A stretch of DNA of 43,804 bases, taken from assembly GCA_025361705.1 (NCBI GenBank), contig JANYJW010000045.1, positions 1-43,804 of the forward strand, read 5' to 3'. The notes below the pieces were generated by a model. It searched no databases and was not told where the DNA came from. It saw nothing but the letters and a program-made list of their open reading frames with translations. The stretch is from Gemmatimonas sp. (GTDB lineage: Bacteria; Gemmatimonadota; Gemmatimonadetes; Gemmatimonadales; Gemmatimonadaceae). A program made the translations under genes and the position numbers. Below, piece by piece: positions 7,732 to 15,302 of this stretch (within the stretch, counting starts at the first letter, position 1; each line of letters opens with the position of its first letter).

Positions 7732-10398
7732 TCACTTCAACTCCCCCAGGCGCCGCCGAAGCTCCGCGCGCCAGTTCACGACCATGATCAGGCGCCGGCT
7801 CCCGTTGACGGATTTCACCATCACGAAACTGCGCCCGTCGGGATCCACATCGTAGTTCGCGTGGTACCCGTCCGTGCCATACGTCCCCCGGAAGAGCATC
7901 CGCCGCGATGCCACCGAGGGGACCGCCCCGAATGCGACGCTCGCGTCCCACACCTGGTCAGCGCTGCGATAGAAGATGTGGCGGCCATCACGCGACCAGA
8001 GCGGTTCGTTGCCACCATTCACCGACACCAGGGCCCGGCCTCCGCCTGGCAGCAGCGAGCGCACAAAGACCTCCTCGCGTCCCGGCTCATCAGAGACGTA
8101 CGCCAGCCACCGACCATCCGGCGACACGCGCATCTGCTTCTCATCGTCTCGCGTGACGAGCAGAGGCGTGGATGGGGCCGCACTTCCCACCGGGACCATA
8201 TACACGTCGCGCCGCGTCTCGGCGGCGTCCACCCGGTACACCAGCGCTTTTCCATCGGGAGTAATCACGCCCTCACGCACGGGGTAGTTGCCTCCGGCGA
8301 AAAGCTGCTCGGGGGCGGTGCTGCCATCCAGCGGCTGCCACCAGAGCGCAGGCTTGGGACCGCGTGTCGAGGTATACAGCACACGACGACCGTCCGGCGA
8401 CCATTCGGGACGATCATTCACTGCCCCGTTCGTCAAACGCGTGAAGGACTTCGATGCGACGTCGGCGAGCCAGATGTCCGAGCTGGCGCTGCTGCTGGCT
8501 TCGACAACCAGGCGCCGCCCATCCGGAGAGAATCGCGGATGCATGTACGCGCGGACCGAATCGAGCAGCGGACGCTCTGCGCCATCGAGACCGACGCGGA
8601 CGAGCGCACTGGACGCCCCGCCCTGCTGGTAGAACAGCGAGCCGTTTGCTGACAGCGTGGCTCCGGCCAGCGCCTGCCGCACCGAGACGCTGTCACCGAC
8701 CTGGATGGGCGTCGATGTGGTCAGCGTGCGCCGGTCGAGCTTCGCCGCCATCAGGGCGCCGTCGATGCGCACGTAGATAATTGCTCCGTCGATAATGCCG
8801 AGCGGAACACTACCGACCAGCGGGAGCGCCCGCGCCTTCGACGTCGCCACGTCGACGATGCCGATCCGCAGATCCGCCGCGGTGGCGCGCACACTGGTGT
8901 AGAGGACAAACCGCCCGGAGTCCGTCGCCACCGGATTCATGGTGTACATCTCGCCGGACGCCGAGTCGACGCGCGTGAACGGGACGGGCTTGCCCCCATC
9001 CGCCGACACGCGCAGGAGACCGGCGCCGACCTGTGATCGCTGGGCCAGCACCAGCTCCGCGTTCGAGAGCCACGTGAGCCCCACCGGAATGCCAACGCTG
9101 GTCTCGGCGATGGTGGCCAGGGAGCTGCCGTCCACCGCGATCTTCCTGAGATTGCCATCCGCCGCCACGAAGGCGATCCAGCGTCCGTCGGGCGAGAAGC
9201 AGGGGTCGAGCGCCCGCTCTGTTCCCGGCAGCACACGGGCGGAGAGCTCGTCGAGGTTGCGCACCGCAAGCGCCCATCCGCCGGGGCGCGCAATGGTGAA
9301 GATCGCTCGCGCTCCGTCGGGAGAGAGCGCCAGGCTCGAGAGGAGGCCCGTGAGCGGATAGGCGAACTCGCCGTCACTGGCCGAGAACTCCAAGCGGCTC
9401 ACCGGCACGTCATTGGCCGCGCTCGACGACGCGCCGCCGCGCCGTCCGAGCAACCAGCCGCCGGCAATGCACAACGCCGCCAGCGAGATCATTGCCACCG
9501 CATTCGCGCGGCGCCACGCGGCCGTGGACGCACGGCTCGGCACCGCGCCGGTCATCGCCGTGCGTTCCGCTCCCAGCGCCGTCGCAAACTCGGCGGCCGT
9601 CGCAAAGCGATCCGCGGGCAGCTTGGCCAACGCCTGGAGCACCGCAGCCTCCACGCCCGCCGGCACCGTATCGCGCAGCGTTGACAGCGGCGTCGGCTTC
9701 TCGGTGAGCACGCGCGCCACAATCGCCTGCACACTCGACCCCGCGAACGGCGGATCGCCCGCCAGCATCTCGTACGTCACGGCGCCAAGCGCGTACACGT
9801 CGCTGCGCGCATCGATGGTCTTCTCCCCCATCGCCTGTTCGGGGCTCATGTACTGCGGCGTGCCAAGACTAAGCCCTGTCTGCGTCATCCGCTGCCCGCC
9901 CGCCGACTGCACGGCGAGCGCGATGCCAAAGTCGGCAACAAGTGCGCTGCCGTCGTGCAGCAGGATGTTCTCGGGCTTGATGTCGCGATGCACCACGCCC
10001 TGCCGGTGCGCGTAGTCAAGCGCACTCGCCACTTCGCGCGCAAGGCGCACGGCCTCCGGAATCGGCAGCTGGCGCTCGCGCGTGAGGCGCGCACGCAGCG
10101 TCTCGCCCGTGACGACAGGCATCACGTAGAAGAGCAACCCGGCGGCATCGCCGCTGTCGAGCAGCGGGAGGATGTGCGGATGCTGCAGCCGCGCGGTCGT
10201 GCGGATCTCACTCAGGAACCGCTCACCGCCGAGCGCCGCGCCAAGGTCCGGGTGCAGCACCTTGATGGCGACGTCGCGATCGTGCTTGAGGTCGTGGCCC
10301 AGGTACACCGTGGCCATCCCGCCCTGCCCAAGCTCGCGCTCGATACGGTAACGGCCATCGAGCGCGGCATTGAGCCGCGACGCGATTTCTGAGCTCAT
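7732..10398 (-). CDS. Membrane-anchored Ser/Thr protein kinase with TolB/WD40-like sensor domain
   Basis: The 888-residue product combines a Hanks-type kinase (about 17-275), one membrane helix (about 300-318) and a large C-terminal domain rich in beta-propeller repeats of the TolB/WD40 kind. Phrases such as FSPDGRWIAFV, SPDGRRVLYT and SPDGRWLAYV recur there. Kinase residues visible are the glycine loop G24-G27, Lys46 in VAIKVL, Glu64, HRD at 137-139 with Lys141 and Asn144, DFG at 156-158, and SPE at 185-187 in place of APE. It should be catalytically active, with the propeller outside the cytoplasmic membrane as a sensor or scaffold. ATG 10398 was preferred over the 34-codon longer frame because kinases of this type start just before the A-L-x-x-R-Y-x-I-E-R-E-L segment. 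The ligand and phosphorylation targets are unknown. Confidence 0.92.
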   Translation of the reverse strand: MSSEIASRLNAALDGRYRIERELGQGGMATVYLGHDLKHDRDVAIKVLHPDLGAALGGERFLSEIRTTARLQHPHILPLLDSGDAAGLLFYVMPVVTGETLRARLTRERQLPIPEAVRLAREVASALDYAHRQGVVHRDIKPENILLHDGSALVADFGIALAVQSAGGQRMTQTGLSLGTPQYMSPEQAMGEKTIDARSDVYALGAVTYEMLAGDPPFAGSSVQAIVARVLTEKPTPLSTLRDTVPAGVEAAVLQALAKLPADRFATAAEFATALGAERTAMTGAVPSRASTAAWRRANAVAMISLAALCIAGGWLLGRRGGASSSAANDVPVSRLEFSASDGEFAYPLTGLLSSLALSPDGARAIFTIARPGGWALAVRNLDELSARVLPGTERALDPCFSPDGRWIAFVAADGNLRKIAVDGSSLATIAETSVGIPVGLTWLSNAELVLAQRSQVGAGLLRVSADGGKPVPFTRVDSASGEMYTMNPVATDSGRFVLYTSVRATAADLRIGIVDVATSKARALPLVGSVPLGIIDGAIIYVRIDGALMAAKLDRRTLTTSTPIQVGDSVSVRQALAGATLSANGSLFYQQGGASSALVRVGLDGAERPLLDSVRAYMHPRFSPDGRRLVVEASSSASSDIWLADVASKSFTRLTNGAVNDRPEWSPDGRRVLYTSTRGPKPALWWQPLDGSTAPEQLFAGGNYPVREGVITPDGKALVYRVDAAETRRDVYMVPVGSAAPSTPLLVTRDDEKQMRVSPDGRWLAYVSDEPGREEVFVRSLLPGGGRALVSVNGGNEPLWSRDGRHIFYRSADQVWDASVAFGAVPSVASRRMLFRGTYGTDGYHANYDVDPDGRSFVMVKSVNGSRRLIMVVNWRAELRRRLGELK

Positions 10399-10547
10399 GG
10401 ACGTGCCTGAAGCGGCGCCGGCGCCGGCTGGGGGGAAGCGAACGGCAGAGGGGGGCCTCGGTCGCGCAAGGAGCAATTGTAAGGACCGCGCGTCAGGCAC
10501 GCCAGAAAGCCGCGCCTCTACCCCCGTCGCCGCTGCGCGGCAATACT

Positions 10548-10578
10548 TACATGTACTTGACTACATGTAGTACATGTA
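10548..10578. promoter_or_regulatory. Triple TACATGTA palindrome, operator of the toxin-antitoxin operon
   Basis: Three perfect copies of the palindrome TACATGTA lie at 10548-10555, 10562-10569 and 10571-10578. A TTGACT hexamer (10557-10562) between copies one and two could be the -35 box of the antitoxin promoter. The layout fits cooperative binding by a ribbon-helix-helix antitoxin that represses its own operon. This is inferred from family behaviour. Confidence 0.7.
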
Positions 10579-10591
10579 TCACTATTCTCGC

Positions 10592-10882
10592 ATGCCCAAA
10601 CGCCCCTCCTCCCCACCGGGCCGCGTCCGCGAGCCCGTCCAGGTCTATCTCGAGGCTGACGACAGCTCGCTGCTCGCACGCCTGACCGCCGCCGCTGGGC
10701 TGTCCAAGGCCGAGGTCATGCGCCGGGGCATGCGCGCCTTCGCGCGTGAGCAGGACCTTGAAAGTCCGATGCTGCGCTTCGTCGCCGACAGCAGTGCCGG
10801 CGACTGGCCGACGGGCGTGGCGGCGGACCATGACGCGGTATTAGCCGAGTCGTATGTCGGGCATCGCGGCAAGCGCCGGTGA
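10592..10882 (+). CDS. Ribbon-helix-helix-type antitoxin of a PIN-domain toxin pair
   Basis: This small protein is 96 residues from ATG 10592. It contains a VREPVQVYLEADDSSLLARL strand-helix followed by GLSKAEVMRRGMRAFAREQ, the pattern of a ribbon-helix-helix DNA-binding fold. The C-terminal part, about 45 residues, would wrap the toxin. An earlier ATG at 10574 is possible but lies inside the third operator palindrome, so the later start is preferred. Its TGA overlaps the GTG of the downstream PIN gene by 4 nt, which indicates translational coupling. It presumably neutralises the PIN RNase and autorepresses the operon through the TACATGTA sites. No Shine-Dalgarno sequence is visible, so the mRNA may have a very short leader. 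Confidence 0.72.
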   Translation: MPKRPSSPPGRVREPVQVYLEADDSSLLARLTAAAGLSKAEVMRRGMRAFAREQDLESPMLRFVADSSAGDWPTGVAADHDAVLAESYVGHRGKRR

Positions 10883-11289
10883 TCGGGGCCTTCCTTGACA
10901 CGTCGGGGTGGTTCGCCGCCCTCAGCCCCAAGGAGGCGCGGCACCGCAGCGCACTCACGGCGTACAAGTCGCTCATCGACCAGCGCACGCGGCTCGTCAC
11001 CACCAATCTCGTGGTGGCAGAGATGCAGATCCTCCTCTCGCGCTTTCGCGGTGCCGCCGAAGGCGTGCGGTTCCTCGACAGCCTGTATCAGGACCCCTCG
11101 CACGAAGTCGTCTTTGTCGACCGTGACACCGAGCGCATGGCCGTCGATCGCTGGCTGCGGCGGTTCACCGACCCGCGCCTCAGCCTGGCCGACGCCGTGA
11201 GCTTCGAGGTGATGAAGTCCCATCGCCTCCGGCACGCCCTGGCGCTGGACGCCCACTTCGAACTGGCGGGGTTCGAACTTCTCCCCTGA
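10879..11289 (+). CDS. PIN-domain ribonuclease toxin (VapC-like)
   Basis: The 136-residue product is a single PIN domain. The acidic metal-binding residues are all present: Asp7 in AFLDTSGW, Glu48 in NLVVAEMQ, Asp105 in LSLADAVSF and Asp124 in LALDAHF. VapC toxins of this fold cut specific RNAs, often initiator tRNA or the sarcin-ricin loop; the target here cannot be inferred. The start is GTG 10879, overlapping the antitoxin stop by 4 nt. The pair stands alone between the kinase and ABC1 genes and could be a stability module or a remnant of transfer. The reading frame is intact and the catalytic set complete, so it should be functional. Confidence 0.88.
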   Translation: MIGAFLDTSGWFAALSPKEARHRSALTAYKSLIDQRTRLVTTNLVVAEMQILLSRFRGAAEGVRFLDSLYQDPSHEVVFVDRDTERMAVDRWLRRFTDPRLSLADAVSFEVMKSHRLRHALALDAHFELAGFELLP

Positions 11290-11299
11290 CCGGCGCGTT

Positions 11300-11305
11300 T
11301 AGCTT
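11300..11305 (+). promoter_or_regulatory. Candidate -10 box (TAGCTT) for leaderless ABC1 gene
   Basis: TAGCTT ends 6 nt before the ATG at 11312, placing the predicted transcription start at or next to the A of the start codon. No Shine-Dalgarno sequence is present. Confidence 0.5.
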
Positions 11306-11311
11306 GCACGT

Positions 11312-12703
11312 ATGCGCGCCGTCCGGATCATTCGAGCTCTCCTCCCGTGGGTCATCTCGCTGTTGCGAGACCGGCGGCGCTGGCTGTTCAGGGGAGCGCC
11401 GCTGCGCCGCACGCCTGAGTTTCATCTCCGCCGGGCGCAGGGGATTGTACGCGACGTCGCGTCGCTCGGGCCGACCTTTGTGAAGCTGGCGCAGGTCTTT
11501 GCTGCGCGCGCCGACCTCATCGGCGAACCGTACATCAGCGAACTCTCCACCCTGCATGATCAGGTGCCGGCGGTGCCCGTGGCCGACATTGAGCGCGAGA
11601 TCGCGATGGCGTACGGCCAGCCGGTGGACGCGCTCTTCCACCAGTTCGACCGCGTCCCCGTAGCCGCCGCCTCGCTCGGCCAGGTGCACCGCGCCCTCTT
11701 CAAGGGGCGCGATGTCGCCGTCAAGGTGCTGCGGCCCGGTGTCGAGCGCCTGGTGGAGGAGGACCTGCGCATCGCGCGCCGCATCATGGGGTGGGTGGCT
11801 CGCCAGTGGCCCAACCCGCACATGCGCGGTGTCCTGGCCGTCATCGAGGAGTTCTCGGATCGCATCCACGAGGAGATGGACTTCCGCCTCGAGGCGGAAT
11901 ACGCCACCGAGATCCGCCGCAACTTCGAGGGCTATGCGCCGGTCATCGTGCCGGCCATCGTGCACGAACTCACGCGGCAGCGCGTGCTGGTGCTCGACTT
12001 CGTCGACGGCCGACGCATCGACCGGCTCGCAGTCAGTGAGGACGAGGCAAAGCGCATCACCGCCGTGCTGATCGAGATGTACGTGCAGATGATGCTCGTC
12101 GACGGGCTGTTTCACGCCGATCCGCATCCGGGCAACCTGCTGGTCGCACCCGATGGCCGTCTCGTGCTGCTCGACTTCGGTATGGTGGTGCGTGTAGCCC
12201 CGGAAACGCGACTGCGGCTTATCGGCACGGTGCTCGCCGCCGTGCGCAGGGACGCCCAGGGGATTGTCGAGGGCTTCGGCACACTTGGCCTGATCGCCCC
12301 CAATGCCGATATGGGTGAGATCCACCGCCTGGTGCTCCTGCTGCTCGATACCGCCTACCGACAGGACACGACAACCAAGGATCGTGTGACGATGATGCTC
12401 GCCGACCGCGTGATGCACGCGTTGTACGATTTTCCCATCGTGCTGCCGCGCGACATGGTCTACTTCGCGCGCACCGCATCGCTCATCGAGGGGGTCGGCA
12501 CGCGGTACGATCCGTACTTTCAGGCGATTCCGGTGGCGTCGCCCATCGTGCTGCGCATGCGCTCGCGGATCCTGCGGTCGCTGGGCGAGACGCCGACGCC
12601 GAGTGTGGCGGAGATCGCGACCATTGCGGGGTATGCGGCGGGGAGGGTGTGGAAGAGGGTGCGGGGGGTGATGGCGGGGTGGGGTGCTGAACGGACGCGG
12701 TGA
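11312..12703 (+). CDS. ABC1/UbiB-family atypical kinase-like ATPase
   Basis: This 463-residue member of the ABC1 (ADCK/UbiB) family has an N-terminal extension followed by the atypical kinase core. The signature loop VAAASLGQVH is at 117-126, the ATP-binding Lys is K138 in VAVKVL, and the catalytic HADPHPGN and LLDFG motifs are at 268-275 and 286-290. Members of the family support isoprenoid-quinone biosynthesis or membrane lipid handling, mostly as ATPases. The family KxGQ motif is changed here to K58-L-A-Q61, with Ala in place of Gly. The C-terminal 60 residues are hydrophobic enough for membrane association, though no clear pair of helices is seen. A TAGCTT box 6 nt before the ATG suggests a leaderless transcript. 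No quinone gene is adjacent. Confidence 0.9.
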   Translation: MRAVRIIRALLPWVISLLRDRRRWLFRGAPLRRTPEFHLRRAQGIVRDVASLGPTFVKLAQVFAARADLIGEPYISELSTLHDQVPAVPVADIEREIAMAYGQPVDALFHQFDRVPVAAASLGQVHRALFKGRDVAVKVLRPGVERLVEEDLRIARRIMGWVARQWPNPHMRGVLAVIEEFSDRIHEEMDFRLEAEYATEIRRNFEGYAPVIVPAIVHELTRQRVLVLDFVDGRRIDRLAVSEDEAKRITAVLIEMYVQMMLVDGLFHADPHPGNLLVAPDGRLVLLDFGMVVRVAPETRLRLIGTVLAAVRRDAQGIVEGFGTLGLIAPNADMGEIHRLVLLLLDTAYRQDTTTKDRVTMMLADRVMHALYDFPIVLPRDMVYFARTASLIEGVGTRYDPYFQAIPVASPIVLRMRSRILRSLGETPTPSVAEIATIAGYAAGRVWKRVRGVMAGWGAERTR

Positions 12704-12708
12704 GCCGC

Positions 12709-12736
12709 ACGCTGTACGCCATACGCTGTCCGCTGG
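12709..12736. repeat. Four in-phase heptanucleotide repeats
   Basis: Four 7-base units, ACGCTGT, ACGCCAT, ACGCTGT and CCGCTGG, follow the ABC1 stop codon directly. They end 1 nt before the TACTAT box of the next gene, so they fill the region where its -35 element would lie. The unit differs from the GATGGCA type at other sites in the window. Confidence 0.65.
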
Positions 12737-12737
12737 C

Positions 12738-12743
12738 TACTAT
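12738..12743 (+). promoter_or_regulatory. Candidate -10 box (TACTAT) of the secreted-protein gene
   Basis: TACTAT lies 27 nt before the ATG at 12771. The resulting leader of about 21 nt contains a GGAG ribosome-binding site at 12761-12764, 6 nt from the ATG. This gene therefore has a conventional leader, unlike several neighbours. Confidence 0.45.
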
Positions 12744-12770
12744 TCCGACAACCCTAACACGGAGCCCCCC

Positions 12771-13355
12771 ATGCTCTCCGTCCGTCCTGCGCTGATCGTC
12801 GCGCTTGTCGTTGCGTCCCGGCTTCACGCCCAGGGCGCCGTCCCTCCCGCCGACCAGCAGATCGCCGCGGCCGTGCTTCCCCTCCCCACCGAGATGCGCG
12901 CGGGCGCCACGGTGATGGGCTACAAGGAGCCCGGCAAGCTCGTCGTGCTGCGTGAGGGAAAGAACGGCATGCACTGCCTGGCGTTGTACGTGACGCGCCC
13001 CGACTTCCACGTGGCCTGCTACCACAAGGGTCTTGAACCGCTCATGGCACGCGGGCGCGAACTGCGCGCGCAGGGCGTGACGGGCGCCAAGGTGGACAGC
13101 GTGCGGTTTGCCGAGATCAAGTCCGGCAAGCTCAAGATGCCAGCGCAGGGATCGCTCTACACCATCACGGCCGCCAAGGAAGCGTTCAATGCGGCGACCA
13201 ACGTCGTGACAGGCGCTGGCGTGCTGACGGTGCTGTACATCCCCGGCGCAACGCCCGAGAGCACGGGCATCTCGGCGACGCCGCGCGCGGACGGCCCGTG
13301 GCTGATGTTCCCCGGTACGCCCAAGGCGCACGTGATGATTGCTGGAAAGATGTAG
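12771..13355 (+). CDS. Secreted protein of unknown function
   Basis: The product is not recognised. It has 194 residues from ATG 12771, which is supported by GGAG at 12761-12764. Residues 1-21 (MLSVRPALIVALVVASRLHAQ) form a plausible signal peptide with cleavage after HAQ, so export to the periplasm is likely. The mature part holds two cysteines (LMHCLALYV-type context and HVACYH) that could form a disulfide. The sequence KLVVLREGKNGMHCLAL resembles small beta-rich proteins found in uncharacterised secreted families. The 3' end overlaps an 11-bp tandem repeat that includes the TAG stop. It converges with the peroxiredoxin gene, with a strong hairpin between them. Confidence 0.65.
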   Translation: MLSVRPALIVALVVASRLHAQGAVPPADQQIAAAVLPLPTEMRAGATVMGYKEPGKLVVLREGKNGMHCLALYVTRPDFHVACYHKGLEPLMARGRELRAQGVTGAKVDSVRFAEIKSGKLKMPAQGSLYTITAAKEAFNAATNVVTGAGVLTVLYIPGATPESTGISATPRADGPWLMFPGTPKAHVMIAGKM

Positions 13356-13381
13356 CTGCGATGTAGCTGGGATGTAGCTGC
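13349..13381. repeat. Three 11-bp tandem repeats over a stop codon
   Basis: The unit GATGTAGCTGC occurs three times in a row, with one base changed in the middle copy. The TAG at 13353-13355 in the first copy is the stop codon of the secreted-protein gene. Confidence 0.85.
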
Positions 13382-13414
13382 GCAGAAGACAACAGAGAAC
13401 AACGGAATGCGGCA

Positions 13415-13442
13415 GAGGGGCCCCGGATGACCGGGGCCCCTC
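13415..13442. terminator. Perfect 12-bp GC hairpin between convergent genes
   Basis: The arms are GAGGGGCCCCGG (13415-13426) and CCGGGGCCCCTC (13431-13442), with the loop ATGA. The hairpin lies between the stops of the secreted-protein gene and the peroxiredoxin gene. There is no strong T-run on either side. It probably serves both directions as a terminator or 3'-end barrier. Confidence 0.7.
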
Positions 13443-13457
13443 GTGGCGTGCAGCACC

Positions 13458-14228
13458 CTACTTCTTGTGAGCGGGGCGCTTGGCGGATTTCTTCGCCGGC
13501 TTCTTCGTGACCTTCTTGGCCACCTTCTTGGCCACCTTCTTGGTCGCCTTCCTGGCAGACCTCTTCACGACCTTCTTCGCCACTTTCTTCACGACCTTCT
13601 TCACGGGCCGCTTCGCTGGCGCCTTCTTCGCTGTCTTCTTGGCCGGCTTCTTGGCAGCCTTCGCAGTCGCCTTCTTCGCTGTCTTCTTGGCAGCCTTCGC
13701 GGGCGCATTCTTCGTCGGCGAGTCCACCGCCGCATTGAACGCCGAGCGCGCAGCCGCCGCCGCTGCGACGCCACCCTGCAGGAACGCCATCACCTCATCC
13801 GCGTGACCGGCGGGATTCACCTTTTCAAAGACATGCTGGGTCCGTCCGTCGGCGCCAATGATGTACGTGGTGCGCTGCACGCCCATGTACTTGTTGCCGT
13901 ACATGTTCTTCTCCACCCACACGCCAAGCTGCTCGGCCAGCACGTGATTCTCGTCGACGAGCAGCGTGAACGGCAGGCTGTACTTCGCCTTGAACTTCTG
14001 GTGCGACGCAACGTCGTCGGGCGAGATGCCAAGGATCACGGCGTCTGATCCCGTGAAGCGCGGGAAGAGGTCGCGGAACTCGCACGATTCCATCGTGCAC
14101 CCGCTCGTGTCGTCCTTGGGGTAGAAGTACAGCACAACCCTGCGGCCACGCAGGGACGTCAGCGACAGCATTTCGCCGGTGTCGGTCTGCAGCAGGAATT
14201 CGGGAAAGACGGTTCCGGGGACGCTCAT
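13458..14228 (-). CDS. bcp: Bcp-type peroxiredoxin fused to a lysine/alanine-rich histone-H1-like tail
   Basis: Residues 1-155 form a thiol peroxidase of the BCP/PrxQ group, which reduces hydrogen and organic peroxides. The peroxidatic cysteine is C44 in TSGCTMESCEFRD, with C49 as the likely resolving cysteine five residues later. The FYPKDD strand before it and the LLVDENH and GVQRTTYIIG segments are typical. Residues from about 170 to 256 are a low-complexity tail of repeated AKK, KVAKK and KPAKK. About 35 of the last 87 residues of the protein are lysine, like histone H1 tails. Such a tail is not part of normal Bcp, which is about 155 residues long. It would bind DNA, RNA or polyphosphate. 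The start at 14228 is chosen because GGAG lies 6 nt upstream; the ATG at 14243 lacks one. A leader hairpin covers that site. Confidence 0.9.
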   Translation of the reverse strand: MSVPGTVFPEFLLQTDTGEMLSLTSLRGRRVVLYFYPKDDTSGCTMESCEFRDLFPRFTGSDAVILGISPDDVASHQKFKAKYSLPFTLLVDENHVLAEQLGVWVEKNMYGNKYMGVQRTTYIIGADGRTQHVFEKVNPAGHADEVMAFLQGGVAAAAAARSAFNAAVDSPTKNAPAKAAKKTAKKATAKAAKKPAKKTAKKAPAKRPVKKVVKKVAKKVVKRSARKATKKVAKKVAKKVTKKPAKKSAKRPAHKK

Positions 14229-14234
14229 GATCAC

Positions 14235-14256
14235 TCCAGTCATCGGTATGACTGGA
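14235..14256 (-). promoter_or_regulatory. Leader hairpin overlapping the bcp ribosome-binding site
   Basis: On the minus strand TCCAGTCAT and ATGACTGGA form a perfect 9-bp stem with the loop ACCG. The 3' arm contains the GGA of the GGAG Shine-Dalgarno sequence used by the ATG at 14228. A TAGATT box (14261 to 14256) next to the hairpin is the likely -10 element, although its predicted start point would fall inside the first arm. The dyad could act either as an RNA hairpin or as a DNA operator at the start point. Confidence 0.55.
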
Positions 14257-14299
14257 ATCTAGTCGCAACGCGAACCCGGTCGCCCGAGCCAGTGCGCGG

Positions 14300-15289
14300 T
14301 CAGCCCTGATCCCGCGCCCGCGCGGCCATCCACCGCGCCACCCCGTCCGCCACACGCTCGTCGCATGGCCCGGGCCAGCCAAACACCGCCCACGGGTCAG
14401 TGCCCGGCGGCACGCGCTTGAACATGTGGCCGATGCCGTCGAGCACCATCAGGTCGGTCGGCTTGCCCCCACGGGCGGCCACCAGTCGCTTGGCGTCGTG
14501 CACGGTCACGGTGTCGTCGGCATCGCCCTGCACAACGAGCACCGGCCCGTCGATCCGCGCCACCGTCGCGCAAGGGTCGGTGCGGTCGCACTGGGCGAGA
14601 TATCGATGGCCGTCCAACGGCATGCTGGCCAGGCCCGCAACGACCGGCAGTGCCTTGTACTCGTCAGGAACCGGCACGCCCCGATGGATACAGTCGATCA
14701 CGGCATCCATCGCCGCCAACCGAGCCGCGCGCTCGTCCGCCGGCGCCTCGCGCTCCGTACGTTCACGCATCACACCCAGAATGCCGACCGCAGGCCCGGC
14801 CAACAGCACAACGCCTGCAGCGCTCGCCTCGGCGTCGTACTCGGCCACCAGCCGACTCGCCACCACCGCGCCCTCGCTGTGCCCGCTCACGAAGACCGGT
14901 ACGTCGAGTCCCATCTCGTCAATCGTGGCGCGAAACGCCGTGAGCGCAGCACGCGCAATCGTCACCCGGCCGTCCCACGTGCGCACGGCATCCCACGCCG
15001 CCTGGTCTTCGACGACGGTGCCAGTGCCCGGCCCGGCCTTGGCGTAGCGGTAGACCGCGACGCCGCGCGCGGCGAGCTGCCGCGCAAGATACGCGTTGGT
15101 GCCGGGAAAGCTGTTCCACGAGGGGAAGTCCCCGTTCACGTCGCAGAAAAGCGACCCGGGAATGAAGAGCAGCGCCGCCGTGACAGCTCTATCGGTCGGC
15201 GCCGTGAAGGCGGCGGGAATCGCCAAACCGCTCGTGCGAAGCACCAGCGCATGTTCGGCAACACCCGCAGGCATCGGGTACTCAGCCAC
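14300..15289 (-). CDS. Alpha/beta hydrolase
   Basis: The 329-residue protein has the alpha/beta hydrolase fold. The nucleophile elbow is GHSEG with Ser138, the acid is in VVQGDADDTV, and the base is the His in LDGIGHMFK. The oxyanion region is in LLFIPGSLF. The order and spacing match dienelactone-hydrolase- or acyl-peptidase-like members, but the substrate cannot be inferred. The start is GTG 15289, 13 nt after the argF stop and preceded by GGGA at a plausible distance; ATG 15274 is an alternative. There is no signal peptide, so it is cytosolic. It is probably co-transcribed with argF, without an obvious metabolic link. Confidence 0.85.
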   Translation of the reverse strand: MAEYPMPAGVAEHALVLRTSGLAIPAAFTAPTDRAVTAALLFIPGSLFCDVNGDFPSWNSFPGTNAYLARQLAARGVAVYRYAKAGPGTGTVVEDQAAWDAVRTWDGRVTIARAALTAFRATIDEMGLDVPVFVSGHSEGAVVASRLVAEYDAEASAAGVVLLAGPAVGILGVMRERTEREAPADERAARLAAMDAVIDCIHRGVPVPDEYKALPVVAGLASMPLDGHRYLAQCDRTDPCATVARIDGPVLVVQGDADDTVTVHDAKRLVAARGGKPTDLMVLDGIGHMFKRVPPGTDPWAVFGWPGPCDERVADGVARWMAARARDQG

Positions 15290-15302
15290 GGCGATCCCGT
15301 CC

